DNA of 64,000 nt from the NCBI RefSeq assembly GCF_000875895.1, contig NZ_JXCF01000010.1, positions 62,001 through 126,000 on the forward strand. The letters run 5' to 3'. The number at the start of each line of letters is the position of its first letter. The first letter of the stretch is position 1. Below the pieces are notes generated by a model. That model worked only from the letters and a program-made list of their open reading frames with translations, was not told where the DNA came from and searched no databases. Below are positions 45,018-54,701 of the stretch, piece by piece. This DNA comes from Staphylococcus gallinarum (GTDB lineage Bacteria; Bacillota; Bacilli; Staphylococcales; Staphylococcaceae). The position numbers were made by a program, and so were the translations under genes.

Positions 45018-45590
45018 TTAGACTAAAATAAAATCGATGATTTTTACTGTGAAAATGTAAAAATTATCGATTTTTCTATTATTATTAAATTGATTAGCAC
45101 TTAGTTCTGTTATTTTTCTTATATTGAAAGCCAGTAATGCTAATCCATGTTTACGTTTTGCATTTGTTACTCCGCGTAGTGACATGCGAGTGAACCCAAA
45201 AATAGCCTTCAAGAATCCAAAAACAGGTTCTACATCAAGTTTTCGTTGACTGTAGATATTTGTGTTTTTGGTTCTGAAAGCTGTCGATTTATTTTAGATT
45301 TGAAATATTCCCAATTATAATTCCTTAAAATTGTTTTATTAGATTTCGAATGATTTTTCATACATTGGTTACGTAGTGTACACCCTGAATAATATCACAT
45401 TCATATAATTTGAAATCTCTTTTAAAACCATATCTATCATTACGATAAGCGTATCTATTAAATTCAAATTTCTTACAATTAGGATATTTAAATTCATCAT
45501 TTTACCAATTTGTCCGATATCATTTTCAAGTATAATTATTTCAGTTTCTATTGGTAGAGTTAATTGAGACATGTTGTAATATATATACAT
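45018..45590 (-). pseudogene. Decayed IS1182-family transposase with internal deletion
   Basis: Three pieces in different frames can be pieced together on the minus strand: an N-terminal 'MYIYYNMSQLTLPIETE' (start near 45590), a middle part 'CKKFEFNRYAYRNDRYGFKRDFKLYECD' near 45480-45390, and a C-terminal 'RKLDVEPVFGFLKAIFGFTRMSLRG' to 45018. A complete IS1182-type transposase is roughly 500-560 residues; most of the centre, including catalytic parts, is gone and frameshifts separate the rest. It is non-functional. The surrounding 44937-45827 gap has no other gene. Confidence 0.82.
45030..45078 (+). terminator. Hairpin at the 3' edge of the IS remnant, possible operon terminator
   Basis: AAAATCGATGATTTTTAC (45030-45047) and GTAAAAATTATCGATTTT (45057-45074) form an 18-bp stem with one wobble, then T-rich sequence. 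It could end the polyol operon transcript. It probably came with the insertion sequence. Confidence 0.65.
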
Positions 45591-45827
45591 ATGATGACTT
45601 ATTTTCTCGCGATAGTACATAATATGGTTAACTTTTATAAAATGTTAGAAGTTGTTATACATAGGATTATTCTCAAGTACGCTAAGACAATGTACAATGA
45701 AATTAAATATAGCCTTATATTGTTTTAAAGATATGAAACATAACGGTAGGACTGTTTGATAAGTTTGTTTAATTGTCACTTTATTTTAATACAACTTATC
45801 CTATAATGTATTTAAGGAGGCGTAAAG

Positions 45828-46241
45828 ATGCGCAGAATTTTGTATGCATTTTTAATTTATACTATTTTAGGCTTACTTAGTGGGTTCTATTACAGGGAAC
45901 TAACGGTAGCACATCATTTCACAGGAGATACACAGTTGGTGGTAGTACATACGCATACCTTAATCTTGGGAATGTTTATGCATCTCGTATTATTACCTAT
46001 CGAAAAAGTATTTAAATTAAGTAGTTATTATTTATTTAATTGGTTTTTCGTTATATACAATTTAGGAGTATTAGCGACAATAGGAATGATGTTTATGAAA
46101 GGTACATACCAAGTTATTGGACTGAAGGTTCCAGAGACATTTGCCGGATATACAGGTATAGGCCATACGACATTAACCGCAGGGTTTCTATTATTATTTT
46201 TCTTATTAAGGAATGCAATTGTAAAGGATCCACGCGATTAA
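45828..46241 (+). CDS. DUF2871-type integral membrane protein
   Basis: The 137-residue protein has four hydrophobic helices. Conserved histidines in 'VVHTHTLILGMFMHLVLLPIEKVF' and a C-terminal 'GIGHTTLTAGFLLLFFLL' match the DUF2871 family. The spaced intramembrane histidines could bind haem or metal, but nothing is established. AAGGAGG seven bases before the ATG. A single-gene unit between the IS remnant and iruO, with a terminator after it. Confidence 0.78.
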   Translation: MRRILYAFLIYTILGLLSGFYYRELTVAHHFTGDTQLVVVHTHTLILGMFMHLVLLPIEKVFKLSSYYLFNWFFVIYNLGVLATIGMMFMKGTYQVIGLKVPETFAGYTGIGHTTLTAGFLLLFFLLRNAIVKDPRD

Positions 46242-46274
46242 TTTCAAATTTATTTACGTATCATCAAATATTAG

Positions 46275-46312
46275 CCTAGTTTCTAGATTTTTAATAGAGA
46301 CTAGGTTTTTTA
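46275..46312 (+). terminator. Terminator of the DUF2871 gene
   Basis: CCTAGTTTCTA (46275-46285) pairs with TAGAGACTAGG (46295-46305), then TTTTTT. Confidence 0.85.
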
Positions 46313-46369
46313 AAATTTTTTACAATTCGAGTAATATTATAAAAATTTAGAATTACTAATAGTTAGATA

Positions 46370-46386
46370 TTGATAATCATTATCAA
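46370..46386 (+). promoter_or_regulatory. Fur box upstream of iruO
   Basis: TTGATAATCATTATCAA is a perfect palindrome containing the Fur core TGATAATNATTATCA. It lies about 50 bp before iruO, consistent with induction in low iron. Confidence 0.9.
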
Positions 46387-46409
46387 TTATAGGATAATAG
46401 CATTATTAG

Positions 46410-47468
<1,059 letters not shown>

Positions 47469-47519
47469 TCGTTTATTGTATTTAATATAGACGATATAAA
47501 TATAGAAGGGGGATAATAA

Positions 47520-47921
47520 GTGATAGAAGTTAGATATGAATATCCACAAGTTAAAGCGTATTGTGATTTAAGATTAGCAGCAGGAATGAGTGGCAAATCT
47601 CTAGAGGCAGCAGAGAAAGGATTACCTAATGCACTTTTCAATGTTACATTATATGATAATGAGCAGTTAATTGGTATGGGTAGAGTTATTGGTGATGGTG
47701 GGACAGCATTTCAAATCATCGATGTCGCTGTAGCACAAGCTTATCAAGGACAAGGACATGGTAGAACTATAATGGAAGAAATAATGTCTTATATCGAATC
47801 GATAGCTGAACAAGGTTCTTATGTGAGCTTGATTGCAGATTATCCAGCAGATAAATTATATGAAAAATTTGGATTTATAACGACTGAACCTCGCTCTGGT
47901 GGTATGTATATTAAGTATTAA
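47520..47921 (+). CDS. GNAT family N-acetyltransferase
   Basis: The 133-residue compact GNAT protein: 'LIGMGRVIGDGGTAFQIIDVAVAQAYQGQGHGRTIMEEIMSYI' contains the acetyl-CoA loop Q-G-Q-G-H-G. It resembles the YjdJ/PhnO-like small acetyltransferases ('LIADYPADKLYEKFGF'). The substrate is unknown. AAGGGGGAT precedes the GTG start. It follows iruO by 51 bp on the same strand and may share its iron-responsive transcript. A hairpin terminator lies about 170 bp further on. Confidence 0.82.
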   Translation: MIEVRYEYPQVKAYCDLRLAAGMSGKSLEAAEKGLPNALFNVTLYDNEQLIGMGRVIGDGGTAFQIIDVAVAQAYQGQGHGRTIMEEIMSYIESIAEQGSYVSLIADYPADKLYEKFGFITTEPRSGGMYIKY

Positions 47922-48087
47922 AACATAACTACAGGTTATTTAAATAGTTATTAGCTATATTGTATTTCACAGGTAACAACTTAGATTAAATATAAGGGTT
48001 TCTGATTATTAATTACAAAATGTGACAATTATTTGAATCCCAAAGTAGAATGATTCGAATTTAAAATTATTATATTAAGGTTTAATA

Positions 48088-48142
48088 AACGTACAACTTA
48101 GTAATCACTGTAAGGGTGATAGGCATGGTTGTGCGTTTTTTG
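48088..48142 (+). terminator. Nested hairpin terminator
   Basis: AACGTACAAC (48088-48097) pairs with GTTGTGCGTT (48128-48137) around an inner ATCACTGTAAGGGTGAT hairpin, followed by a T-tract. Confidence 0.8.
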
Positions 48143-48263
48143 TATGGTTAAATATTGACAATAATTGATCAGAAATGAAAATGATGATAAAAAGAAATTA
48201 TCAATTATAAGTACAAATTATCAATAATTATCGAATAGTTATAGATTTATATCTCAACTCATG

Positions 48264-48287
48264 TATAATAGTTTATAATAATTATAA
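48264..48287 (+). promoter_or_regulatory. Catalase promoter -10 and PerR box
   Basis: TATAAT at 48264-48269 is a good -10. TTATAATAATTATAA at 48273-48287 is a full match to the PerR consensus TTATAATNATTATAA, placed just downstream of it so that bound PerR would block initiation until peroxide oxidises the repressor. The 47922-48357 gap holds no gene. Confidence 0.88.
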
Positions 48288-48357
48288 ATTAGTAATTATT
48301 ACAAAGAGATATTTAATATCGAATATAAGGCTTGAATAATCAGTTGGAGGTATAAAT

Positions 48358-49833
48358 ATGAATAATAAATTAACGGGACTCTTTGGAGCGCCTGTGTCTG
48401 ATAGAGAAAATAGTATGACAGCTGGTCCGCGTGGTCCATTAGTAATGCAAGATATTTACTTTTTAGAACAAATGGCCCATTTTGATAGAGAGGTTATTCC
48501 TGAAAGACGTATGCATGCCAAAGGGTCAGGTGCTTTTGGAACATTTACAGTAACGAATGATATTACTCAATATACATCTGCAAGTATCTTTTCAGCAGTA
48601 GGTAAGCAAACGGAAATGTTTGCAAGATTTTCAACGGTAGCTGGAGAAAGAGGTGCAGGGGACGCCGAGCGTGATATTCGTGGTTTTGCATTAAAGTTCT
48701 ATACAGATGAAGGAAACTGGGATTTAGTTGGAAATAATACACCAGTGTTCTTCTTTAGAGATCCAAAGTTATTTCCTAGTTTAAATCATGTCGTTAAACG
48801 AAATCCAAAAACGAACATGAAAGATCCAGAAGCGAATTGGGATTTTTGGACACTATTACCGGAGGCATTGCATCAAGTTACTATTTTGATGACAGATAGA
48901 GGCATACCTAAAGGTTATAGAAATATGCATGGATTTGGTTCACATACATATTCTATGTACAATGCACAAGGTGAACGCGTGTGGGTTAAATTCCATCATC
49001 GTTGTCAACAAGGTATTGAAAATTTCACTGCAGAAGAAGCGGAACAAGTGATTGCCAAAGATAGAGATTCATCACAACGTGACTTATTTAATAATATTGA
49101 GGATGGTAACTATCCAAAATGGAAAATGTACATTCAAGTCATGACGGAAGAACAAGCTAAAAATCATAAAGATAACCCATTTGACTTAACGAAAGTTTGG
49201 TATAAAGATGAATATCCACTAATAGAAGTGGGTGAGTTTGAATTAAATAGAAATCCTGAAAACTATTTCCAAGATGTTGAACAAGCTGCTTTTGCGCCAA
49301 CAAATATAGTGCCTGGTATTGATTTTTCACCAGATAAAATGCTACAAGGTAGACTATTTTCATATGGTGACACGCAACGCTATAGATTAGGTGTTAATCA
49401 CTGGCAAATTCCAGTGAACCAAGCAAAAGGTGTTGGTGTTGAGAACCTTTGTCCATTTAGTAGAGATGGTCAAATGCGCATATTAGATGACAATCAAGGT
49501 AGTAAGACTCATTATTATCCAAATAGTAAGGATGCATTAGAAGATCAACCACAGTTTAAGAAACCTGGACTAGCTGTACAAGGTGAAGCTTATGAATATA
49601 ATCATAGAGAAGACGATGATAATTATTTTGAACAACCTGGAAAATTATTTAGACTATTAAGTGAAGAGGAACAAAGTACATTATTTAATAATACTGCAAA
49701 TGAAATGGCACCAGTAAGTGAAACAATTAAGCATAGACATATTAAACATTGTTATCATGCAGATCCTGCTTATGGTGAAGGCGTTGCACGAGCTATGGAT
49801 ATTGATATTTCAGATGTAGATTTGACCTTATAA
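48358..49833 (+). CDS. Monofunctional haem catalase
   Basis: The 491-residue clade-3 catalase breaks down hydrogen peroxide. Distal His53 in '[16 protein letters not shown]', the Asn region '[12 protein letters not shown]', and the proximal haem-ligand Tyr in '[14 protein letters not shown]' are intact. It is closely related to S. aureus KatA but has a different N-terminus and ends about 14 residues earlier. S. aureus katA is not in this region, so this may be a second catalase (katB-like). GGAGG precedes the ATG, and a PerR box lies upstream. Confidence 0.94.
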   Translation: MNNKLTGLFGAPVSDRENSMTAGPRGPLVMQDIYFLEQMAHFDREVIPERRMHAKGSGAFGTFTVTNDITQYTSASIFSAVGKQTEMFARFSTVAGERGAGDAERDIRGFALKFYTDEGNWDLVGNNTPVFFFRDPKLFPSLNHVVKRNPKTNMKDPEANWDFWTLLPEALHQVTILMTDRGIPKGYRNMHGFGSHTYSMYNAQGERVWVKFHHRCQQGIENFTAEEAEQVIAKDRDSSQRDLFNNIEDGNYPKWKMYIQVMTEEQAKNHKDNPFDLTKVWYKDEYPLIEVGEFELNRNPENYFQDVEQAAFAPTNIVPGIDFSPDKMLQGRLFSYGDTQRYRLGVNHWQIPVNQAKGVGVENLCPFSRDGQMRILDDNQGSKTHYYPNSKDALEDQPQFKKPGLAVQGEAYEYNHREDDDNYFEQPGKLFRLLSEEEQSTLFNNTANEMAPVSETIKHRHIKHCYHADPAYGEGVARAMDIDISDVDLTL

Positions 49834-49855
49834 AAATAGTAAAGGAGCATATAAA

Positions 49856-50188
49856 ATGATATTAGATAAAGTGAATCCAGCAGATTTATTTCCAACTGAA
49901 AAGCAAGGACCGTCCGTATTAGGGAATATGCCTTATCCAGTAAATGGCGAAGTTAAAGTATTCGAAGCAGCTTATATTGCGACGAATGAAAGATTGATAT
50001 TGAATGTCGATATGGCAGGCGAATTTTACTATAGAAATATTGGTTATGACGAAGTCCAAGCCATCGATGTCACTGAAGGAACATTAAATATTACATTTAG
50101 TATTGGAACATTTAAGATGAGTGATATGGATGATAAGAGGTTAGCAGATTTCGTCACTTATGTTAAAGAAAAGATTGTTAGTAAATAA
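49856..50188 (+). CDS. PH-domain-like small hypothetical protein
   Basis: A 110-residue soluble protein with alternating beta strands and a C-terminal helix ('VFEAAYIATNERLILNVDMAGEFYYRNIGYDEVQAIDVTEG...FVTYVKEKIV'), the pattern of bacterial PH-like (YvbH/YokE-type) domains. The function is unknown. AAAGGAG precedes the ATG, 22 bp after the catalase stop, so it is co-expressed with the catalase and likely PerR-controlled. Confidence 0.7.
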   Translation: MILDKVNPADLFPTEKQGPSVLGNMPYPVNGEVKVFEAAYIATNERLILNVDMAGEFYYRNIGYDEVQAIDVTEGTLNITFSIGTFKMSDMDDKRLADFVTYVKEKIVSK

Positions 50189-50329
50189 TAAGATCTTAAT
50201 AATTCACATTTATTACAGGGAAATAATTAAAGAGTAAACGTAAAAATTTGATGATGAAAGCTATAAATAGACATAGCATATTCCCTATAATTCATTATTA
50301 AATTCTTATTTTTTGTAGTAATAACATAT

Positions 50330-50515
50330 AAGAACTGCGTATTGTTTGCGAGACACTTGAGGGAATAGGGTGATTGTAGAGATCGAGTTTCGCCCCAATC
50401 CTCTAGGTAAGCAAACAATGACAATACTTAGTATTGATATAAATAATAAGCCCATCAAAGATTTAAAATCTTTGATGGGCTTAATGCTGGGTATTTATCT
50501 CCCAGTCTTATTTTA
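50330..50515 (+). ncRNA. Candidate structured small RNA
   Basis: A long, compensated hairpin starts with ATTGTTTGC (50341-50349) and closes with GCAAACAAT (50411-50419), with inner pairing GAGG...CCTC and a G-rich/C-rich stem (GGGAATAGGG against CCCCAATCC). A 17-bp stem (50448-50464 / 50466-50482) and CTGGG...CCCAG (50487-50505) then TTATTTTA follow. No convincing reading frame covers it. It lies in a 458-bp gene-free gap. It could be a known staphylococcal sRNA of the RsaI/RsaOG kind, but I cannot confirm this. Confidence 0.5.
50448..50482. terminator. Perfect 17-bp hairpin between convergent units
   Basis: AAGCCCATCAAAGATTT pairs with AAATCTTTGATGGGCTT around one base. There is no clean T-tract on either side, although a second small hairpin with a T-rich tail follows at 50487-50515. 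It lies downstream of the minus-strand sugar transporter as well. Confidence 0.6.
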
Positions 50516-50646
50516 TATACAATACTATGAAATATTGACAAGGTTACTTGAGTGACCTTTCTATTAACAGTCTAAAACTAACATTTTTTCTCTCAAAGCA
50601 GTTTGCCAATAGAGCTCATAATAAAATATTTAATGTGCAGAGCATG

Positions 50647-52011
50647 TTATTTATTTTCCTCAATTTGTGCATTTGTTGCACTTGTTCTTGAACGTAAATC
50701 AGCTTCAATTTCTTCTAAACTACGGCCTCTTGTTTCAGGCAGATATTTAACAACAAAGATTAATGCCCCAATACCAATAATTGCAAAGATTAAGAAGACT
50801 TGTTCAACAGATAATACTTCAGTCAAAATTGGGAAGAGTTGAGCCACTAATAAACTTCCGATTGACAATACCAATGCTGCAATACCTGTCGCAGCACCAC
50901 GTGCACGCATAGGGAACAACTCAGGAAGCATAACCCATAATACTGGACCCCAAGTGAAACCAAAGAAAATAATAAATAATGTTAAACATAGGATGATAAT
51001 CCAAGCTGACGCATGAATACCTATTGTCCAAATCAATATTGCCATGATTAATAATGAAGCGACCATGCCAATGTTACCAATTACTAATAAACGTTTACGA
51101 TCAACTTTATCAATAATCATAATTGCAATAATAGTAATCAATACGTTAACTGTCCCAATACCAACTGTACCTAAAATTGAAGTAGCATCCCCAAGTCCTG
51201 CCTTACTAAAGATTGAAGGAGCGTAATAAATGATTGCGTTTATCCCAATGATTTGTTGGAATAAGGCAAATATACTACCTATTATTAGCGTTGGTCTTAA
51301 CCATGGTGACTTCAATACATTCCATGTACTTTCAGAAATACGATTGATTTCTTTCATATCTGCAATTTCTTTATCTATTTCGCTTTCGCTAAACGTTAAT
51401 CGCATCACGTCACGCGCAGCTTTTTCACTTTTATGCTCAAGTAACCATCTAGGGCTTTCAGGCATAAATGCAACACCCATTAATAAAATCAATGAAGGTA
51501 ATACCGCTAAACCTAACATCCATCTCCAACCTTCAATTGGTGTAAATGCATAGTTGATTAAATATGAAGAAAGGATACCAATTGTTATCATTAATTGGTT
51601 TAATGAACTAAGTGAACCACGTTGTTCAGTAGGCGCCATTTCAGATAAATATACAGGTACGATGGCAGTAGAACCACCGACAGCTAATCCGATAACTAAA
51701 CGACCTAATACAAGTATTGGCATTGAAGGTGCTAATGCTAAGATTAATGCCCCAACGATATAGACGATTGCAACAATGAATACAACGCGTCTTCGTCCAA
51801 GTCTATCGGACATTGGACCACTGGCACCCGATCCAAATATCGCACCAACCAACATGGATGATACAACTAATCCTTCTGTAATACTGTTTAATGGTATGTC
51901 ATCTCTTATAAATAATAATGCACCTGAAATTACTCCCATGTCATAACCGTAGAGTAATCCTCCCAAGGCACCTAGGAAAAAGATGAGCTTCTTATTAACT
52001 TTAATTCCCAT
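50647..52011 (-). CDS. MFS sugar:proton symporter
   Basis: The 454-residue sugar porter has twelve transmembrane segments. Signatures: 'GGLLYGYDMGVISGAL', 'GPMSDRLGRRRVV' (RxGRR), 'PVYLSEMAPTEQRGSL' and the mirrored 'WVMLPELFPMRARG' and 'PETRGRSLEEIE'. It resembles YwtG/CsbC/XylE-type hexose or pentose symporters; the sugar cannot be told. AGGAGG supports ATG 52011. A cre-like site upstream suggests glucose repression. Confidence 0.9.
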   Translation of the reverse strand: MGIKVNKKLIFFLGALGGLLYGYDMGVISGALLFIRDDIPLNSITEGLVVSSMLVGAIFGSGASGPMSDRLGRRRVVFIVAIVYIVGALILALAPSMPILVLGRLVIGLAVGGSTAIVPVYLSEMAPTEQRGSLSSLNQLMITIGILSSYLINYAFTPIEGWRWMLGLAVLPSLILLMGVAFMPESPRWLLEHKSEKAARDVMRLTFSESEIDKEIADMKEINRISESTWNVLKSPWLRPTLIIGSIFALFQQIIGINAIIYYAPSIFSKAGLGDATSILGTVGIGTVNVLITIIAIMIIDKVDRKRLLVIGNIGMVASLLIMAILIWTIGIHASAWIIILCLTLFIIFFGFTWGPVLWVMLPELFPMRARGAATGIAALVLSIGSLLVAQLFPILTEVLSVEQVFLIFAIIGIGALIFVVKYLPETRGRSLEEIEADLRSRTSATNAQIEENK

Positions 52012-52043
52012 ATAGAACCTCCTGATTGTTTTAGACAAAGATA

Positions 52044-52057
52044 AGTATACGCTTTCA
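52044..52057 (-). promoter_or_regulatory. cre-like site of the sugar transporter gene
   Basis: On the minus strand TGAAAGCGTATACT matches the cre consensus at 12 of 14 positions, about 35 bp before the transporter start. Confidence 0.55.
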
Positions 52058-52514
52058 TAAAAAGGTTGTAAATATTAAAGAATAAGAATTTTATTTATTG
52101 TCAGATATTTATATGCAATTCTAGCCTTATTTGATTTGATTTTAAAAGTGTAAAATAAACAGAATTATTAATGGTAAGTATTGTGATTTTGTAGAGGGTA
52201 TTTGTCTAAAATATGTTTAATTTTAGGAAATGGAAAAGCAACTTAATTTAATAAGTTATGATTAATAGTAATGAAGTGATAGAACACGAGGAGTAGAGAA
52301 AGAACTATAATGAGATTTTAAATTCAAACTTATAAATGAATATGCATAAGGGTTACAACTATAAGTTAGATTGTTGGTTATATTTTTAGAAACCTTCCGT
52401 ATATAACTTAGACTAAGTTATAAACTAGGGAAGCGTCTTGAGCTCGATACTTATTTACTTTATCTAATGATACGTAAACACTATTCGCACTTGAAATTTT
52501 ACACATCAAAAAAC

Positions 52515-52568
52515 AAGACACCCAGCTAATTTAATAAATACATTTAAACTAAATTAACGAGGTGTCTT
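52515..52568 (-). terminator. Terminator of the YhdH-type gene
   Basis: AAGACACC (52515-52522) pairs with GGTGTCTT (52561-52568), with an inner TAATTTA/TAAATTA pairing. On the minus strand it is followed by GTTTTTTG. Confidence 0.75.
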
Positions 52569-52639
52569 ATATATCAACTTGTGAATCTTTAATATATTTA
52601 AGGAATTTGCTTTAGTTAAAGCATATAATGAATCAATAA

Positions 52640-53629
52640 CTAAGCTTCAAAATCAATAATGATACGTCCAGAATTTTTATGTTCTAGGACATTATTAATA
52701 TGTGTTTCAATGTCATCAAACTTAATCGTTTGTTTAATATCATGTAATTGAGCTGGCTTTAAGTCTCTAGCTAATCTTCTCCAAATATGTTTACGTACTT
52801 TCATTTCAGTATAAACAGAATCAATACCAATAATGTTTGCACCTCTTAATATGAAAGGAAAGATAGAACTATCAAAGTGATTTCCACCAGTCATTCCAAT
52901 CACAGCTACACTACCATCATAATCTAAGTGTTTGATAAGTTGTGATAGTGTATCCCCACCGATTGGATCAATCACAGCTTGCCATTTACGGCTGCCAAGT
53001 GGTTTGTCATCAGTTTTTGTTATACGTGAGATAACTTCTCTTGCACCTAATGCTTTTAATTGTGCTTCTGCGTTGTCTTTTCCTGTACTTGCAATTACTT
53101 TATAACCAATCGCATTTAACATCATTACAGATAATGTACCTACACCGCCTGTAGCGCCACGTACCAATACTTCTTTATTTTCAACAGACAAGCCGTTATG
53201 CTCTAATTTTTCAATGGCAAGTCCTGCAGTATAGCCCGCAGTACCATAGATCATTGATTCTTCTAAAGTTAAATCTTTAGGTAATTGAACGATTTGTTCT
53301 TCTTTCACACGAGCATATTCACTAAAGCCACCAAAACGACTTGTACCTAAATCATAACCCGTTACGATAACTTCATCACCTGGGTTGAATGCAGGCGTGT
53401 CGGATTTTTCAACAACACCAGCTAAATCAATACCTGGAATCATAGGATATGATTGTACAATTTTAGAATTAGCGACTGTAGCTAAAGCATCTTTATAATT
53501 GATACCTGAGTATTTAACTTTAATCAATACTTCTCCTTCAGGTAAATCATCTATAGTTAAATTTTTAATTTGATTCGTTACTTTGCCGTCTTGTTCATCG
53601 ACTACAAAGGCTTTAAATGTTTCAGTCAT
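52640..53629 (-). CDS. YhdH/YhfP-family quinone oxidoreductase (AcuI-like)
   Basis: The 329-residue zinc-free medium-chain reductase: 'VKYSGINYKDALA', 'IPGIDLAGVVEKSD', 'VLVRGATGGVGTLSVMMLNAIGYKVIASTGK' (NADPH loop) and 'GGNHFDSSIFPFILRGANIIGIDSV' are typical of the YhdH/YhfP group, which reduces acrylyl-CoA or activated enones with NADPH. No zinc-ligand cysteines are present. AAAGGGAG precedes the ATG. It is divergent from a GNAT gene. Confidence 0.9.
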   Translation of the reverse strand: MTETFKAFVVDEQDGKVTNQIKNLTIDDLPEGEVLIKVKYSGINYKDALATVANSKIVQSYPMIPGIDLAGVVEKSDTPAFNPGDEVIVTGYDLGTSRFGGFSEYARVKEEQIVQLPKDLTLEESMIYGTAGYTAGLAIEKLEHNGLSVENKEVLVRGATGGVGTLSVMMLNAIGYKVIASTGKDNAEAQLKALGAREVISRITKTDDKPLGSRKWQAVIDPIGGDTLSQLIKHLDYDGSVAVIGMTGGNHFDSSIFPFILRGANIIGIDSVYTEMKVRKHIWRRLARDLKPAQLHDIKQTIKFDDIETHINNVLEHKNSGRIIIDFEA

Positions 53630-53742
53630 TGCCTTATGGCACTCCCTTTTATATGTAATTTTTATATGAACAATTAAAAAACACTAACCACTTTATCATG
53701 TAATTGAATATTACACAATATGGCTAAATATCAATGTTTTTA

Positions 53743-53756
53743 GGTAAGCGCTTTTA
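53743..53756. promoter_or_regulatory. cre-like site in the YhdH/GNAT divergent region
   Basis: GGTAAGCGCTTTTA matches the cre consensus at 12 of 14 positions. Which of the two divergent genes it would affect is unclear. Confidence 0.35.
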
Positions 53757-53911
53757 TTTTAAAATTAATTTCTAAACAATATTATTTCAAACTATAACAA
53801 ATATTTTGTTCCATTAATAGTAAAATAACATGGAAATATTATGATATTTCTTTATTGAAATGTACATTTTGATTTAATATATATAAAGAAAATAAAAAAG
53901 GGGATAGCACA

Positions 53912-54430
53912 ATGGCATTTCAAATAGAAGCAGTTAAAGAATCAGAGTTAGATATATTAAGAGATATTAGTATCAAAACATTTAAAACAACGTTCGAGAA
54001 TGGTGGATATTCTGAAGATGACTTTAATCAATATTTTGAGGAAGCATATAATATTGAGACATTAACACAAGAATTGAAAAATGAACACTCCTATACTTAT
54101 TTTTATAAGGAAGATGGGGAAGTTACAGGTTACTTTAAATTAAATATTCTTGAAGCACAAACTGAAGATATGGGTGAAGAATATCTAGAAATACAACGTA
54201 TTTACTTTTTACCTCATGCTCAAGGTGGCGGAAGAGGTAAAGATATTATTGAATTTGCTGAAAATAAAGCAAAAGAATTAAATAAAACAAAAATTTGGTT
54301 AGGTGTGTGGGAATATAATGAACCTGCATTAAAATTTTATACAAAGCATGGTTTAAAAGTGGTTGGAAGACATGAGTTTCAAACAGGTAGTGTAGTTGAT
54401 TCAGATTTGGTAATGGAGAAAAAGTTGTAA
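53912..54430 (+). CDS. GNAT family N-acetyltransferase (PaiA-like)
   Basis: The 172-residue GNAT protein resembles the PaiA/spermidine acetyltransferase group: 'FKTTFENGGYSEDDFNQYFEEAY', 'EYLEIQRIYFLPHAQGGGRGKDIIEFAENKAKELNKTKIWLGVWEYNEPALKFYTKHGLKVVGRHEFQ'. The Q-G-G-G-R-G-K loop binds acetyl-CoA. The substrate (polyamine or other amine) is inferred only from similarity. AAGGGGAT precedes the ATG. A cre-like motif overlaps its stop. Confidence 0.83.
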   Translation: MAFQIEAVKESELDILRDISIKTFKTTFENGGYSEDDFNQYFEEAYNIETLTQELKNEHSYTYFYKEDGEVTGYFKLNILEAQTEDMGEEYLEIQRIYFLPHAQGGGRGKDIIEFAENKAKELNKTKIWLGVWEYNEPALKFYTKHGLKVVGRHEFQTGSVVDSDLVMEKKL

Positions 54431-54440
54431 AGCGTTTTCA
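54427..54440 (+). promoter_or_regulatory. cre-like site at the GNAT stop
   Basis: GTAAAGCGTTTTCA matches the cre consensus at 12 of 14 positions and overlaps the GNAT stop. It lies about 260 bp ahead of the lipoprotein gene, so its role is unclear. Confidence 0.35.
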
Positions 54441-54701
54441 AAATATAGTATAGTAAAAATACACTAATAATTTGATTTTACTAAGAACAATCTGGAAAGT
54501 TAATTTAATGTAATAGTTAGTTAAACTTTATTTAGTTTATATCATTTTTTTATAAAAATCGGAGAAATTTCCAATAAAAGCGTTTATTTATCTTTTTGTA
54601 AGTGAATAACGTTACTATACTCATCGAGATATGCATATTGAATGATGATTATTTACATATCTAGTATGAGTATGAAAACTATTAGGAGGTTTTTCAAAAA
54701 A

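Larger units (their letters stand above)
52012..52639. other. Long intergenic region
   Basis: No gene is recognisable over about 630 bp. It contains the promoter side of the sugar transporter with a cre-like site, a nested hairpin (ATAACTTA-gac-TAAGTTAT at 52403-52421, flanked by CTTCC/GGAAG at 52394-52398 and 52429-52433), and the terminator of the YhdH gene at 52515-52568. Confidence 0.5.

Noticed and set aside
45018..45212. 64-residue minus-strand frame as an independent gene
   Set aside because: It is the C-terminal fragment of the broken IS1182-type transposase.
50370..50555. 61-residue reading frame in the gap after the PH-like gene
   Set aside because: It runs through the paired arms of the candidate RNA and its terminator hairpins and has no clear ribosome binding site or family resemblance.
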